In this document: positions 24,781 through 33,563 of the stretch, one piece after another
Layout of the letters: every line of letters begins with the position of its first letter
Position numbering within the stretch: the first letter of the stretch is position 1
NCBI GenBank assembly: GCA_011321815.1
Contig: DROS01000091.1
Coordinates: forward strand, 1-44,998
Direction of reading: 5' to 3'
Source: Gammaproteobacteria bacterium
GTDB lineage: Bacteria > Pseudomonadota > Gammaproteobacteria > SZUA-152
DNA length: 44,998 nucleotides
Translations under genes and position numbers: made by a program
The notes under the pieces: generated by a model
The model's database searches: none
The model's input: only the letters and a program-made list of their open reading frames with translations
Told to the model about the DNA's origin: nothing

Positions 24781-25497
24781 ATGCCGTCAAAGCTGATTAT
24801 CAAGTCCCACCATCCCTGGCGATATCGTGTGAAACTGGTGTCGTTAGGGTTAGTGCTGACATTGCTTGCCTGGGGTGTGTTTGAATTCGGGTTTTCCCGT
24901 GCAGGCTACGACAATAACAACTTGCAGGCGCAACGCGAGCTGTTGCGCGAGCAAATCGAAATGGAAAAGCAGCGCACCCGGGATTTGCGGGCACAGTTGG
25001 CGGTGCTGGAGCGGGCGAGCCAGGTTGACCGGCAGGCCTACGACGTGGTGGAAAAATCGCTAAAGCAGGCGCAGGATGAAATGCTGGAGCTTAAACAGGA
25101 GGTGGCGTTTTACCGGGGGATTGTGTCACCCACGGAAGCTGCCAGCGGTCTGAATATCACCAGTCTCAAACTGGCGAGCATTGGAGAAGCCCGTGTCTAT
25201 CGTTTCAAGTTGGTATTGACCCAGCTGAAATCCAATGTGCGGCTTGTCAAAGGTTATGCGCGCATGGAGTTTGAAGGCGTGAAAGATGGTGCACAAATGC
25301 ACCTGAGCTTGAAGGAAGTCTCGGGTGGTGCTCTGGATAAGCTTAAATTACGTTTCAAGTATTTTCAGAATAACGAAGGTGAGATTGTCTTACCGGAAGG
25401 TTTTTTGCCCTCGCGGGTGTTGGTGGAAGTCGTGCCCAGTGGCAAGGATGCAACCCGGCTTAAGAAAACGTTTGATTGGTCGGATATTAGCTCGTAA
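24781..25497 (+). CDS. Coiled-coil inner-membrane protein (DUF6776-like)
   Basis: The product has 238 residues from ATG 24781; the frame also opens at TTG 24772. One transmembrane helix (about 19-38) is followed by a coiled coil at about 45-115 (LREQIEMEKQRTRDLRAQLAVLE and onward) and a compact C-terminal domain of beta character. The layout matches a small family of uncharacterised gammaproteobacterial proteins found between argC and a bactofilin gene, annotated from memory as DUF6776. Conserved neighbourhood with bactofilin suggests a role in cell-envelope organisation or shape, but nothing in the sequence shows an activity. Confidence 0.7.
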   Translation: MPSKLIIKSHHPWRYRVKLVSLGLVLTLLAWGVFEFGFSRAGYDNNNLQAQRELLREQIEMEKQRTRDLRAQLAVLERASQVDRQAYDVVEKSLKQAQDEMLELKQEVAFYRGIVSPTEAASGLNITSLKLASIGEARVYRFKLVLTQLKSNVRLVKGYARMEFEGVKDGAQMHLSLKEVSGGALDKLKLRFKYFQNNEGEIVLPEGFLPSRVLVEVVPSGKDATRLKKTFDWSDISS

Positions 25498-25550
25498 AAC
25501 TATAAATAAATAGAGCGCCATTTCCGGTGCTTGCGAAAGGAGTCAGCTAC

Positions 25551-25979
25551 ATGCTTTTTGGGAAAAAAAATACACGTCAAAATTCACAAATTGATTCACT
25601 GATTGGTAGTGGTACAGAATTACGCGGTGACGTGCATTTCAAGGATGGTTTGCATATTGATGGTGTTGTGAAGGGTAACGTAATCGCCGAAGGTGAAGGC
25701 TCTATGCTTACCATGAGCAAACAGGGGCGTATCGAAGGCGAGGTACGGGTGCATAATCTGGTACTCAATGGTGAGGTAGTGGGTGATGTACACGCCTCCG
25801 AGCATATTGAACTTGCTTCGGCAGCGCGCGTCACAGGTAATGTATATTACAATCTTATTGAAATGGCGATGGGGGCTGAGGTGAATGGCAACCTGGTACA
25901 TAAGTCGGGTTCTACCGTGACGGCGGAGCAGCGTGTATCGCCCGCAGGTGATGCCGGCCTTGCCGCCGACGGCGGCTGA
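25551..25979 (+). CDS. Bactofilin (polymer-forming cytoskeletal protein)
   Basis: This 142-residue protein starts at ATG 25551 behind GAAAGGAG; eight upstream codons from 25527 are not needed. The core, about residues 20-115, is a right-handed beta-helix seen as short repeats such as GTELRGDVHFKDGLHIDGVVKGNV and LVLNGEVVGDVHASEHIEL. Flexible ends flank it. Bactofilins polymerise without nucleotides and localise cell-wall enzymes. An M23 endopeptidase gene lies 5 kb away on the other strand, a family often working with bactofilins, although the two are not adjacent here. The MLFGKK N-terminus is typical of membrane-targeting bactofilins. Confidence 0.92.
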   Translation: MLFGKKNTRQNSQIDSLIGSGTELRGDVHFKDGLHIDGVVKGNVIAEGEGSMLTMSKQGRIEGEVRVHNLVLNGEVVGDVHASEHIELASAARVTGNVYYNLIEMAMGAEVNGNLVHKSGSTVTAEQRVSPAGDAGLAADGG

Positions 25980-26047
25980 TTCTTGACTAAATTAGTCAGG
26001 AATGTTTTACTTTAGCGATTGGTACTATTTTTGTGGGAACAGTAAAC

Positions 26048-26431
26048 ATGAGTACAGAAACAGTCTCGAATGACTCGGCCAGCGGGATGGAAAATGATCC
26101 CGAAGAATTGCTGATTGTCACTCAGAATGCGGTGGACAAAGTGAAGGCGCTCATTGAGGAAGAAGGTAATGACGCGTTGAAGCTGCGGGTGTTTGTTACC
26201 GGCGGTGGTTGCTCGGGTTTCCAGTATGGTTTTTCTTTTGATGAAAATATCAATGATGGCGATACCACTATTGAAAAAAGTGGCGTGACCTTTTTGGTGG
26301 ATCCCATGAGCTACCAGTACTTGGTGGGTGCCGAACTGGACTACCAGGAAGGCCTGATGGGTGCGCAGTTTATGATCAATAATCCCAATGCCAGCACCAC
26401 CTGTGGTTGTGGCTCGTCGTTTTCCATCTAA
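26048..26431 (+). CDS. erpA: Iron-sulfur cluster insertion protein ErpA
   Basis: This 127-residue A-type carrier delivers [4Fe-4S] or [2Fe-2S] clusters to apoproteins such as IspG. The three conserved cysteines are Cys55 in [11 protein letters not shown], and Cys119 and Cys121 in TTCGCGSSF. The [19 protein letters not shown] stretch fits ErpA rather than IscA. The start at ATG 26048 is chosen; an extra GTG at 26033 is five codons upstream. An acidic N-terminal tail of about 20 residues precedes the fold. It shares its strand with argC, the coiled-coil gene and bactofilin. Confidence 0.95.
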   Translation: MSTETVSNDSASGMENDPEELLIVTQNAVDKVKALIEEEGNDALKLRVFVTGGGCSGFQYGFSFDENINDGDTTIEKSGVTFLVDPMSYQYLVGAELDYQEGLMGAQFMINNPNASTTCGCGSSFSI

Positions 26432-26740
26432 CGTTTAAATCCCACAGCAAGCCTTTTAAGTAGGTGAGCATGGTTATTTTAGCCTTTACCCGTCGTTTTC
26501 CGGCTTTTTTGCGCTGTTGCTTTGGTCACATAGTTCGCTATGCTCACTTGCGCAACGTCTTGAATATCGAAAAATATCCGATGCACATTTCATTAAAATA
26601 ATTATGTCCACCTGTTTAGGTCATATTGGTCTCAATCGCCAGTATCAGCAGGTGGGGACAACAGAATTAACAGACTCCCAGGCGGCCTGTTTGTTATGCT
26701 TGCACTCCCTTACTAATCAGTTTCAGCGCGGAGACACTTC
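26432..26740. other. Spacer upstream of citrate synthase with dispersed repeat
   Basis: No gene is supported; a small open frame at 26517 is covered by repeat sequence. The stretch holds a copy of the repeat family described at 26515-26592 and presumably the gltA promoter, which could not be placed. Confidence 0.5.
26515..26592. repeat. Dispersed palindromic repeat copy
   Basis: The segment contains TGTTGCTTTGGT, the palindrome CATAGTTCGCTATG and, later, GAAAAATATCCGATGCACATT. Diverged versions of the first part lie at 4124-4168 and of the whole at 4506-4578. Noncoding, likely a mobile palindromic unit common in this genome. Confidence 0.55.
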
Positions 26741-27898
26741 ATGAGTGAATACTTGCCAGGCCTTGCAGGCGTACCGGCCACGAAATCCAACATCTCGGCC
26801 ATTGATGGTGAGAAGGGTGTGCTCTATTACCGGGGCTATGCCATCGAAGAACTGGCCAAATACAGCAGCTTTGAAGAAACCACGTTACTGTTGTTGGATG
26901 GCGAGCTGCCTAATCAGGCAGACTTGAATGAATTTGATGCACAGCTGCGGGAAAACCGACAAGTCAAATACCACATTCGTGAGTTGATGAAGACATTGCC
27001 TGCAACCGGGCATCCCATGGATATGTTGCAAACTGCAGTGGCCAGTCTTGCCATGTTTTATCCGGGTAATGAATGCCTGACCAGTAAAAGTGTTTGCGAA
27101 GACATGAATTACATTCACAACATGACGGTGAAAATTATTGCGCGTATGGGCACCATGGTTGCCATGTGGCAGCATCTGCGCAACGGTTACGAGCCGCCTG
27201 CACCGCGTGAAGACCTCAGCTATGCGGAAAATTTTTTGTACATGCTCAATCGTAAAGAGGCTGATCCCTTGTTGGCGCGCATCATGGATGTCTGTCTGAT
27301 TCTGCATGCGGAACACACCATCAATGCCTCGACGTTTTCGACCCTGGTGACAGCTTCCACCCTGGCCAGTCCTTATAGTGTGATTGCCGCCGCCATTGGT
27401 ACTTTGTCAGGACCGTTGCACGGAGGCGCCAATCAACGTGTACTGGAAATGCTTAATGACATTGGCTCGCCGGACAAGGCCGAAGCCTATGTGGATAAAA
27501 AACTGGCCAACAAACAGGTTATTTGGGGTATGGGGCATCGTGAATATAAAACCAAGGATCCGCGCGCCACGATTTTACAGGAGTTGGTTGCTCAGCTCAT
27601 GGAAGCGCGCGGCGGTGCGGTAAATCCATTAATGGAAATTGCACTGGCTGTGGAAAAAGTGGTGGAAGACCGTTTGGCGCACAAAGGTGTTTATCCCAAT
27701 GTGGATTTTTATTCCGGTATTCTTTATCACGAAATGGGTATTCCCGGAGATCAATTCACCACGATTTTTGCCATGTCACGTTCAGCGGGTTGGCTGGCCC
27801 ACTGGCGCGAACAGTTGGCGGACAATCGTATCTTCCGGCCAACGCAGGTGTATATCGGTTCCCCGGAACGGGATTATGTTGCGATAGAGAAGAGATAA
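26741..27898 (+). CDS. gltA: Citrate synthase
   Basis: This 385-residue enzyme condenses oxaloacetate and acetyl-CoA. The catalytic residues are His227 in GPLHGGANQRV, His266 in GMGHREYK and Asp322 in PNVDFYSG. The oxaloacetate-binding HAEHTINASTF stretch is intact. The length is that of the short, type I-like citrate or 2-methylcitrate synthases (about 370-390 residues) rather than the 427-residue NADH-inhibited GltA of enteric bacteria. A 2-methylcitrate activity cannot be excluded, but no propionate genes are nearby. It ends 105 bases before the convergent anmK gene; no terminator could be seen between them. Confidence 0.93.
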   Translation: MSEYLPGLAGVPATKSNISAIDGEKGVLYYRGYAIEELAKYSSFEETTLLLLDGELPNQADLNEFDAQLRENRQVKYHIRELMKTLPATGHPMDMLQTAVASLAMFYPGNECLTSKSVCEDMNYIHNMTVKIIARMGTMVAMWQHLRNGYEPPAPREDLSYAENFLYMLNRKEADPLLARIMDVCLILHAEHTINASTFSTLVTASTLASPYSVIAAAIGTLSGPLHGGANQRVLEMLNDIGSPDKAEAYVDKKLANKQVIWGMGHREYKTKDPRATILQELVAQLMEARGGAVNPLMEIALAVEKVVEDRLAHKGVYPNVDFYSGILYHEMGIPGDQFTTIFAMSRSAGWLAHWREQLADNRIFRPTQVYIGSPERDYVAIEKR

Positions 27899-28003
27899 AT
27901 AAAGGAAACAGGGAAAAGGGCTTGAAAGGAAAGTAACGGCTTGGGGCATGCATGAAATAGTTTGTACATTCAGGATTATCTTTTTATTCCTGCTCAACTG
28001 ATT

Positions 28004-29125
28004 TCAAACGCCACAGGTATATACCCCGCCCAGTACCACGGGGCGGTACGCGCCAGTCACTCCGGGCAGATTGCCTGGACGTTGGGCCAGTCTTTCCCGT
28101 GCCAGCCAGGCAAAGGCCACGGCTTCCACCCATTCTGCGGGCAGGCCATAATTATCACTGGTTTTTATGGTTGTCGACGCAAGCTTCTTTGCGATGCGCT
28201 GCATCAGGTCGGCATTGCGCGCACCTCCACCGCATATCACCAGTTCTTTACTTTCTGTGGCATGTTTTTTGATGGCGTCAGCAATGCTGGTGGCGGTGAG
28301 TTCGCTCAATGTGGCTTGTACATCTATGGGAGCGAGTGTGTGTGAAAACCTGTTGAGATGTTGTTGTAGCCAGCTTGTATTAAAATACTCGCGCCCGGTG
28401 GACTTGGGTGGAGGTAACTGGAAAAAGCTGTCTTCTAACAGCGTGTCTAATAAGTGTAAATTTACGGTGCCGGAAGCGGCCCACCGGCCATCATAGTCAA
28501 AAGGCCGTTGCTGTTGCTGTTGAATCCAGCTGTCCAGCAATATATTGCCAGGGCCGGTATCGAAGCCGGAGACGGGTATTTTTGTGTCCATTGGCAGCAG
28601 AGTGATATTGGCCATGCCACCGATATTGAGGATTGTCCGGGTGTGTGTGCCAGTGCTGAAAAATGCTGCGTGAAAAGCGGGTACCAGTGGCGCACCTTGT
28701 CCACCGGCAGCCATATCACGTCGGCGGAAATCGGCTACAGTAGTGATGCCGGTCAGTTCGGCGATGGTGTTGGGGTCGCCGATTTGTAGTGTGAAACATT
28801 TTCCCTTTTCCAGCTCGGGTCGATGGCGAATGGTTTGTCCATGACTGCCAATGGCGTGAATTTGCGTGGCATTGATGTCTGCGTCGGTCAACAGTTGTTT
28901 GACGGCTGCGGCAAAGGTGTCACCCAGAATAATATCCAGTTGTCCCATGCGGTCGATTTCATTGTCACCCGGTGTGCACAAGGCTTGAATATTCTCACGC
29001 AGTGATTCGCACAAGGGATAATTGATCGCATGGTGCAACACCGGTTGGTCATTGGAAAAGCTGACCAGTGCCGCATCAATGGCATCGAGACTGGTGCCGG
29101 ACATGAGGCCGATGTAGTAACTCAT
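28004..29125 (-). CDS. anmK: Anhydro-N-acetylmuramic acid kinase
   Basis: This 373-residue cytosolic kinase opens and phosphorylates 1,6-anhydro-MurNAc released in peptidoglycan turnover, giving MurNAc-6-phosphate. The N-terminal phosphate-binding motif is MSGTSLDAIDAALV, the middle part has GSHGQTIRH and a nucleotide-binding FDTGPGNILLD, and CGGGARNADLM lies near the C-terminus. The start has AGGAGG eight bases ahead. It lies 3' of an M23 endopeptidase gene on the same strand, an order seen in many gammaproteobacteria and consistent with cell-wall recycling. Length is as expected. Confidence 0.95.
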   Translation of the reverse strand: MSYYIGLMSGTSLDAIDAALVSFSNDQPVLHHAINYPLCESLRENIQALCTPGDNEIDRMGQLDIILGDTFAAAVKQLLTDADINATQIHAIGSHGQTIRHRPELEKGKCFTLQIGDPNTIAELTGITTVADFRRRDMAAGGQGAPLVPAFHAAFFSTGTHTRTILNIGGMANITLLPMDTKIPVSGFDTGPGNILLDSWIQQQQQRPFDYDGRWAASGTVNLHLLDTLLEDSFFQLPPPKSTGREYFNTSWLQQHLNRFSHTLAPIDVQATLSELTATSIADAIKKHATESKELVICGGGARNADLMQRIAKKLASTTIKTSDNYGLPAEWVEAVAFAWLARERLAQRPGNLPGVTGAYRPVVLGGVYTCGV

Positions 29126-29179
29126 AAGTGAGCCTCCTGGGGAGGGCGAGTCAGAGGTATTGTTCTGTTTCTGATACTG

Positions 29180-30628
29180 TCACTCGCTTTTGTTATTTAA
29201 TACCACGGTGGTGCGTTGTAACACATCGAGCAGTGCGACCAAGCGACGGGATTTGTTGAGGAAGTCGGCTTTGTATTTTTTCTTGATGGGCGCAGCATCC
29301 GGCAGTCTGACGGTAAGCGGGTTGCGGTGTACGCCGTTAACGCGGAATTCATAATGTAAATGTGGTCCGGTGGATCGGCCGGTACTGCCCACATAGCCGA
29401 TGACTTGTCCTTGCCGTACGCGCTTGCCACGGCGCATGCCGGGTTTGATGCGCGACATGTGCGCGTACAATGTGCTGTATTTTCCGCCATGTTGAATGAT
29501 CACTGTTTTTCCATAACCGCCTTTGCGTCCGACGTGAATCAGTTTGCCATCGCCGGCAGCTTTGATGGGTGTGCCGCGTGGCGCCGCATAATCAACACCG
29601 TGATGATTTTTTCTTTTTTTCAGTGTGGGGTGATAACGCTTGCCAAAACGTGAACTGATGCGGGTGAAGTCCACGGGGGTGCGGATAAATGCCTTGCGCA
29701 TGCTGCGGCCATCAGGCGAATAATAATCGGACTGGCCGCTGGCATCCGTGTAACGCAAGGCACGATAGCTTTTGCCACGATTCACAAATTCGGCGGCAAG
29801 AATATTACCATCACGTTTTTTCTGTCCGTCGAGAAAAAGCTCTTCATAAACCAGGGTGAAGTGGTCACCGCTGCGGATGTCTAACGCGAAATCGATATCC
29901 CAGCCAAAGATGCCGGCCAGTTCCATAATCAGATTGTCTGACAGGCCAGCTGCCTGCGCGGCGAGAAACAGTGAAGAATCAATTACGCCGGTGGTATTGG
30001 TGACGCGGGTTTCCATTTGCCGGGTGTCGGTGGCAACCACAAAATTATCGTCGGCATCACGACTTACTTTCAGTGTGCTGAGGTCATCTATTTTATAAAC
30101 CAGTTGTTGCAGTTTGCCATTGTGGATGCCGAATTCAAATTGCTGCCCGGGCATCAGCCGTTTGAACGCGGCAGTGGATTTGTCGCTGCGCATCAAACGG
30201 TCCAGTTCCTGCGGGCTCAATCCCTGGCGGGCAAAAATCAATGCCAGATTGTCACCGCTTTTGACAGTAGCCGTTTGCCAGTCAATGTCTTGCCGGGCCT
30301 GTTCAATGGGAGGGGGCATTGTTTTTGCGGTCGGTTTTCCATGGGGAATGGGGAGCGGCAGGGTAATGCGTGTTTGCGTGGAGGCATTTGCTGCTCGCGC
30401 TGTTTCGGGCGGCGTGTGTGTATTTGCCTGTGTTTCCCTGGTGCTGTCAGTCATCAATGTAAAAATACTGATGATGATGGCCAGACTCATGACTAACCCC
30501 ACCCAGTGTGCTTTGCGGTTGATCAGACCGTCAGCAAAATGTTGTTTGGGGCTGGCAGGGTTAGATTGTTCCCCCGCAGGTTTGTAATCCCGTCGCATGC
30601 TGGAGTGATGGTGGGTAGTTTTGCGCAT
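29180..30628 (-). CDS. M23 family murein DD-endopeptidase with OapA/LysM-like domain
   Basis: The product has 482 residues from ATG 30628; the frame could begin at 30706, but the shorter form is preferred. A membrane anchor lies at about 42-59, followed by a Pro/Thr linker. A LysM/OapA-like part follows (VKSGDNLALIFARQGLSPQEL, about 122-145) with a second domain to about residue 305. The C-terminal zinc peptidase has its ligands in HHGVDY (His342, Asp346) and HLHYEF (His423, His425), with YAHMSRI (His390) as the catalytic site. It cleaves peptide cross-links of murein, like MepM. The downstream neighbour anmK recycles murein fragments. Here the usual divergent tyrS gene is missing upstream. 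Confidence 0.92.
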   Translation of the reverse strand: MRKTTHHHSSMRRDYKPAGEQSNPASPKQHFADGLINRKAHWVGLVMSLAIIISIFTLMTDSTRETQANTHTPPETARAANASTQTRITLPLPIPHGKPTAKTMPPPIEQARQDIDWQTATVKSGDNLALIFARQGLSPQELDRLMRSDKSTAAFKRLMPGQQFEFGIHNGKLQQLVYKIDDLSTLKVSRDADDNFVVATDTRQMETRVTNTTGVIDSSLFLAAQAAGLSDNLIMELAGIFGWDIDFALDIRSGDHFTLVYEELFLDGQKKRDGNILAAEFVNRGKSYRALRYTDASGQSDYYSPDGRSMRKAFIRTPVDFTRISSRFGKRYHPTLKKRKNHHGVDYAAPRGTPIKAAGDGKLIHVGRKGGYGKTVIIQHGGKYSTLYAHMSRIKPGMRRGKRVRQGQVIGYVGSTGRSTGPHLHYEFRVNGVHRNPLTVRLPDAAPIKKKYKADFLNKSRRLVALLDVLQRTTVVLNNKSE

Positions 30629-31090
30629 AAATTCAGGTATTAACTGATGGTTGTAAGTGTTTGTCTGACACGTCTGTTTACCGGTGGCGTCATATCTCGG
30701 CAGCATGCCCGTTTCCCTGTCCCGTTATATATCGGCAGGCAGTGGCAGTCAATGAAGGAAAAAGAGTGAAATTTGTGTCACTTAGCTCGTGAATTACATG
30801 TTTTTTATATTTTTTTGCCGCAAGGCAGCTTGATAATAAACCAGTTTCAGGCTGATTGATCATTTTATTAACAATTTTTGCGCGGCATTTTTCAGGGTTG
30901 TGTCACGTATTTTTTATTGGGATATAACTGTGCCGGTAGTGAGAAAGAAACTGGGAGTTTCTCTTTGACTCGGATACTATATGCGCGTCCTTCAGAAGGG
31001 AGGTGGCATAACAGCATGATGTCAGCCTTTTATGAGCGACGAACAAGATGAAAATGGGATTCACGATTAAAAATAAATAAGGAACGTATC
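30629..31090. other. Divergent spacer between M23 peptidase and protease genes
   Basis: About 460 bases with AT-rich stretches and no credible gene. AGAAACT (30946-30952) and AGTTTCT (30956-30962) form a short hairpin. A tiny frame MMSAFYERRTR at 31016 has GGGAGG upstream, but nothing else supports it. Confidence 0.4.
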
Positions 31091-33190
31091 ATGAAAAACA
31101 AACTACGTTGTATGGCTTTGCTGTTTGCAGGGCTTTTGTTTGCGACCCCCGTGCTGGCGGTAATGGGGCAAAATTCGATACCGCCGAAAGGCGCCTATGA
31201 TGGCGTGCTGGTAAAATTTAAAGCTGGTGTGAGCCAGACACGTATGAACCGTGCTTTCAGAGCAGCAGGCAGTCAACAACACCGCTCCTTCCGCAGTCGT
31301 TTGGTGCGAGGGCTGACCCGCGCAAAAATCGGTCGTGGCAATTCCCTGTCTGCGACATTACGTAGCTTGAGAAACAACCGTGATGTGGAATTTGCCGAGC
31401 CGAATTACATCCTTCACACTTACGCAATACCCAATGATTCTCGCTTTGATTCACTGTGGGGGATGCACAACACCGGTCAGACCGGTGGCGTAACAGATGC
31501 TGATATTGATGCGCCGGAAGCCTGGGATTTGCAAACAGGCAGTGACGTGATTATCGCGATAGTGGACACTGGCGTGGATTACAATCACAGCGAACTGTCC
31601 AACAATATCTGGAACAACAGCGCAGAGATTGCCAACAATGGTCGTGATGACGACGGTAATGGTTTTGTGGATGATGTTCGTGGCTGGGATTTTGCCAACA
31701 ATGACAGTAACCCCATGGATGACAATGATCATGGCACCCATCTGGCGGGCACCATTGCTGCCAGTGGCAATAATGGTTCCGGTGTGGCAGGGGTTAACTG
31801 GTCGGCACGTATCATGCCACTGAAGTTTATGGACAGTACCGGGGCTGGCAGTTCTGCCGATGCTATTGCCGCCATTGATTACGCTGTGGCCAATGGCGCC
31901 CGGGTTATTAATGCCAGCTGGGGTGGTGGACCTTTCAGTTCGGCCATGTTCAATGCCATCAGCGCTGCCAATGATGCTGGTGTATTGTTTGTCGCTGCGG
32001 CAGGCAATGAGAGCAACAATAATGATCGTACTCCCAGTTACCCGGCCGACTACGATCTGCCCAATGTGATATCTGTAGCAGCCACTGATGATGCTGATAC
32101 CCTGGCAGGTTTTTCCAATTTTGGGGCTAACAGTGTAGATCTGGGCGCACCGGGTGTGAGCATTCTGAGTACCGTACGTAATAATGGTTATGCCAGTTTC
32201 AATGGCACTTCCATGGCGGCCCCGCACGTGACAGGTGTTGCCGCACTGGTCATAGCCGATAATCCGAATATTGGTATTCCCGCATTGCGTGCGGCGTTGC
32301 TGGACAATACCGATGCGGTGGCCGATTTGGCAGGGCGTACTGTGACCGGTGGCCGGTTAAATGCCTTTAAGGCATTGGGTGGTGGTACCACGCCTCCGCC
32401 TCCGCCGACACCGGTGGTTACGGTCACTCCAGACAATACCAGTGTTATTGTGGGTGACAGCGTGCAGTTTAGCGCCAGTGGCGGTAGTGCACCCTATGTC
32501 TGGTCTGTGGCCGACACTGCTGTTGGCAGTATCAGCGCCAATGGTAATTTCACAGGGCTCGCCGTTGGCGTCACCCGTGTAAGCGCCACAGATGCCAACG
32601 GTGTACGCAGCAATGAGGCCACCGTCACTGTGAGCGATACTGCTGTTATCAGCATCTCACCCAATACAGCCAGCCTGCGTGTGGGTGAAAGTGTAACTTT
32701 CTCGGCCAGTGGTGGTAATGCCCCTTACAGCTGGGTCAGCAATAGCCCGGGTGTGGCGACCATTAACGCCAGCACTGGTGTACTTACTGCCCAGAATACC
32801 GGGTCTACTACTGTCACCGTTACGGATAACAGCGGCAATACCGCAAATTCCGGTGCTATTACCGTTACGGCACCACCACCACCGGTAGCGGTGACGGTAT
32901 CACCCAACACCGGCAGTGTTGCTGTTGGCGCCACCTTACAGTTCAGTGCCAGCGGCGGGAGCGCACCGTACAGCTGGAGTGTAAGCAATGATTCCGTTGC
33001 CCGCATCGACAGTAATGGTGTGCTCACTGGCCGCGCTGCCGGCAGCGTAATAGTGACTGCACGTGATGCCAATGGCGCTATTGGTAACAGTGGAGATATT
33101 ACTGTCACTGCCAACAACGGCGGCGGCCGGAAAGGTCATGGTCACCGAAGAGGCGGCATGATGGGCGGTGGCATGATGGGAGGCAGATAA
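31091..33190 (+). CDS. Secreted S8 subtilisin-like protease with Ig-like repeats and Gly/Met tail
   Basis: This 699-residue protein has a signal peptide (about 1-23). A short inhibitor/propeptide-type domain (about 35-110, YDGVLVKFKAG to EPNYILHTY) precedes a subtilase domain at about 125-420. The catalytic triad is Asp159 (AIVDTGVDYNH), His214 (DHGTHLAG) and Ser374 (NGTSMAAPHV), with Asn306 as the oxyanion residue. Three Ig-like domains of Big_2 type follow at about 433-695, each with a VTVTPDNTSVIVGDSVQFSA-like start and an ATDANG- or ARDANG-like end. The C-terminus, GHGHRRGGMMGGGMMGGR, is a short basic, Gly/Met-rich tail not typical of the family. Asp-rich loops around 186-213 may bind calcium. 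It is transcribed alone and has a terminator. Confidence 0.92.
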   Translation: MKNKLRCMALLFAGLLFATPVLAVMGQNSIPPKGAYDGVLVKFKAGVSQTRMNRAFRAAGSQQHRSFRSRLVRGLTRAKIGRGNSLSATLRSLRNNRDVEFAEPNYILHTYAIPNDSRFDSLWGMHNTGQTGGVTDADIDAPEAWDLQTGSDVIIAIVDTGVDYNHSELSNNIWNNSAEIANNGRDDDGNGFVDDVRGWDFANNDSNPMDDNDHGTHLAGTIAASGNNGSGVAGVNWSARIMPLKFMDSTGAGSSADAIAAIDYAVANGARVINASWGGGPFSSAMFNAISAANDAGVLFVAAAGNESNNNDRTPSYPADYDLPNVISVAATDDADTLAGFSNFGANSVDLGAPGVSILSTVRNNGYASFNGTSMAAPHVTGVAALVIADNPNIGIPALRAALLDNTDAVADLAGRTVTGGRLNAFKALGGGTTPPPPPTPVVTVTPDNTSVIVGDSVQFSASGGSAPYVWSVADTAVGSISANGNFTGLAVGVTRVSATDANGVRSNEATVTVSDTAVISISPNTASLRVGESVTFSASGGNAPYSWVSNSPGVATINASTGVLTAQNTGSTTVTVTDNSGNTANSGAITVTAPPPPVAVTVSPNTGSVAVGATLQFSASGGSAPYSWSVSNDSVARIDSNGVLTGRAAGSVIVTARDANGAIGNSGDITVTANNGGGRKGHGHRRGGMMGGGMMGGR

Positions 33191-33215
33191 CCCGTTGTGG
33201 TTTTTTGATCTGCGG

Positions 33216-33240
33216 AGGGGGCTCATTGAGCCCCCTTTTG
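33216..33240 (+). terminator. Rho-independent terminator of the protease gene
   Basis: AGGGGGCTC (33216-33224) pairs with GAGCCCCCT (33228-33236) around ATT and is followed by TTTTGTTATT. This is a textbook intrinsic terminator 25 bases after the stop. Confidence 0.9.
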
Positions 33241-33563
33241 TTATTTGTATTATGCCCCTGGTAAACAGGATCAAATGATTTGTTTACATGTTTCTATACA
33301 TCAGAAAACGAAAAGCAGCAGCAACAGTAATTTTGTTACTTGTTTTTTATCCAGTATTTTCATTTTTACTTATTATTTATTACTGACAGATCCGGTTTTC
33401 TGTGGTTTTGCGAAATTTTTTAATGTTGTTTTTTAATTTCCCATCAGTATCTTTGTGCCCGATTGAGGGTCCTTCCGGTATCATTTTTACGAACATTGAC
33501 TGTTTACCAAAGTATTGTTTGTTGTTGTGTTAAATTGTCGGGAAAACGCAGGAAAACCCTTGA
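33241..33563. other. AT-rich spacer upstream of the ABC exporter
   Basis: About 320 bases with many T runs on the + strand and no credible gene; a small frame at 33245 has no ribosome site. The promoter of the exporter gene should lie here but was not located. Confidence 0.4.

Noticed and set aside
26517-26744. 75-codon open frame upstream of citrate synthase
   Set aside because: It lies over a dispersed palindromic repeat and runs into the gltA start; no protein feature is visible.
32188-33117. Long open frames on the - strand inside the protease gene
   Set aside because: They are antisense shadows of the Ser/Val/Thr-rich Ig-like repeats; the + strand protein has a full catalytic triad and signal peptide.
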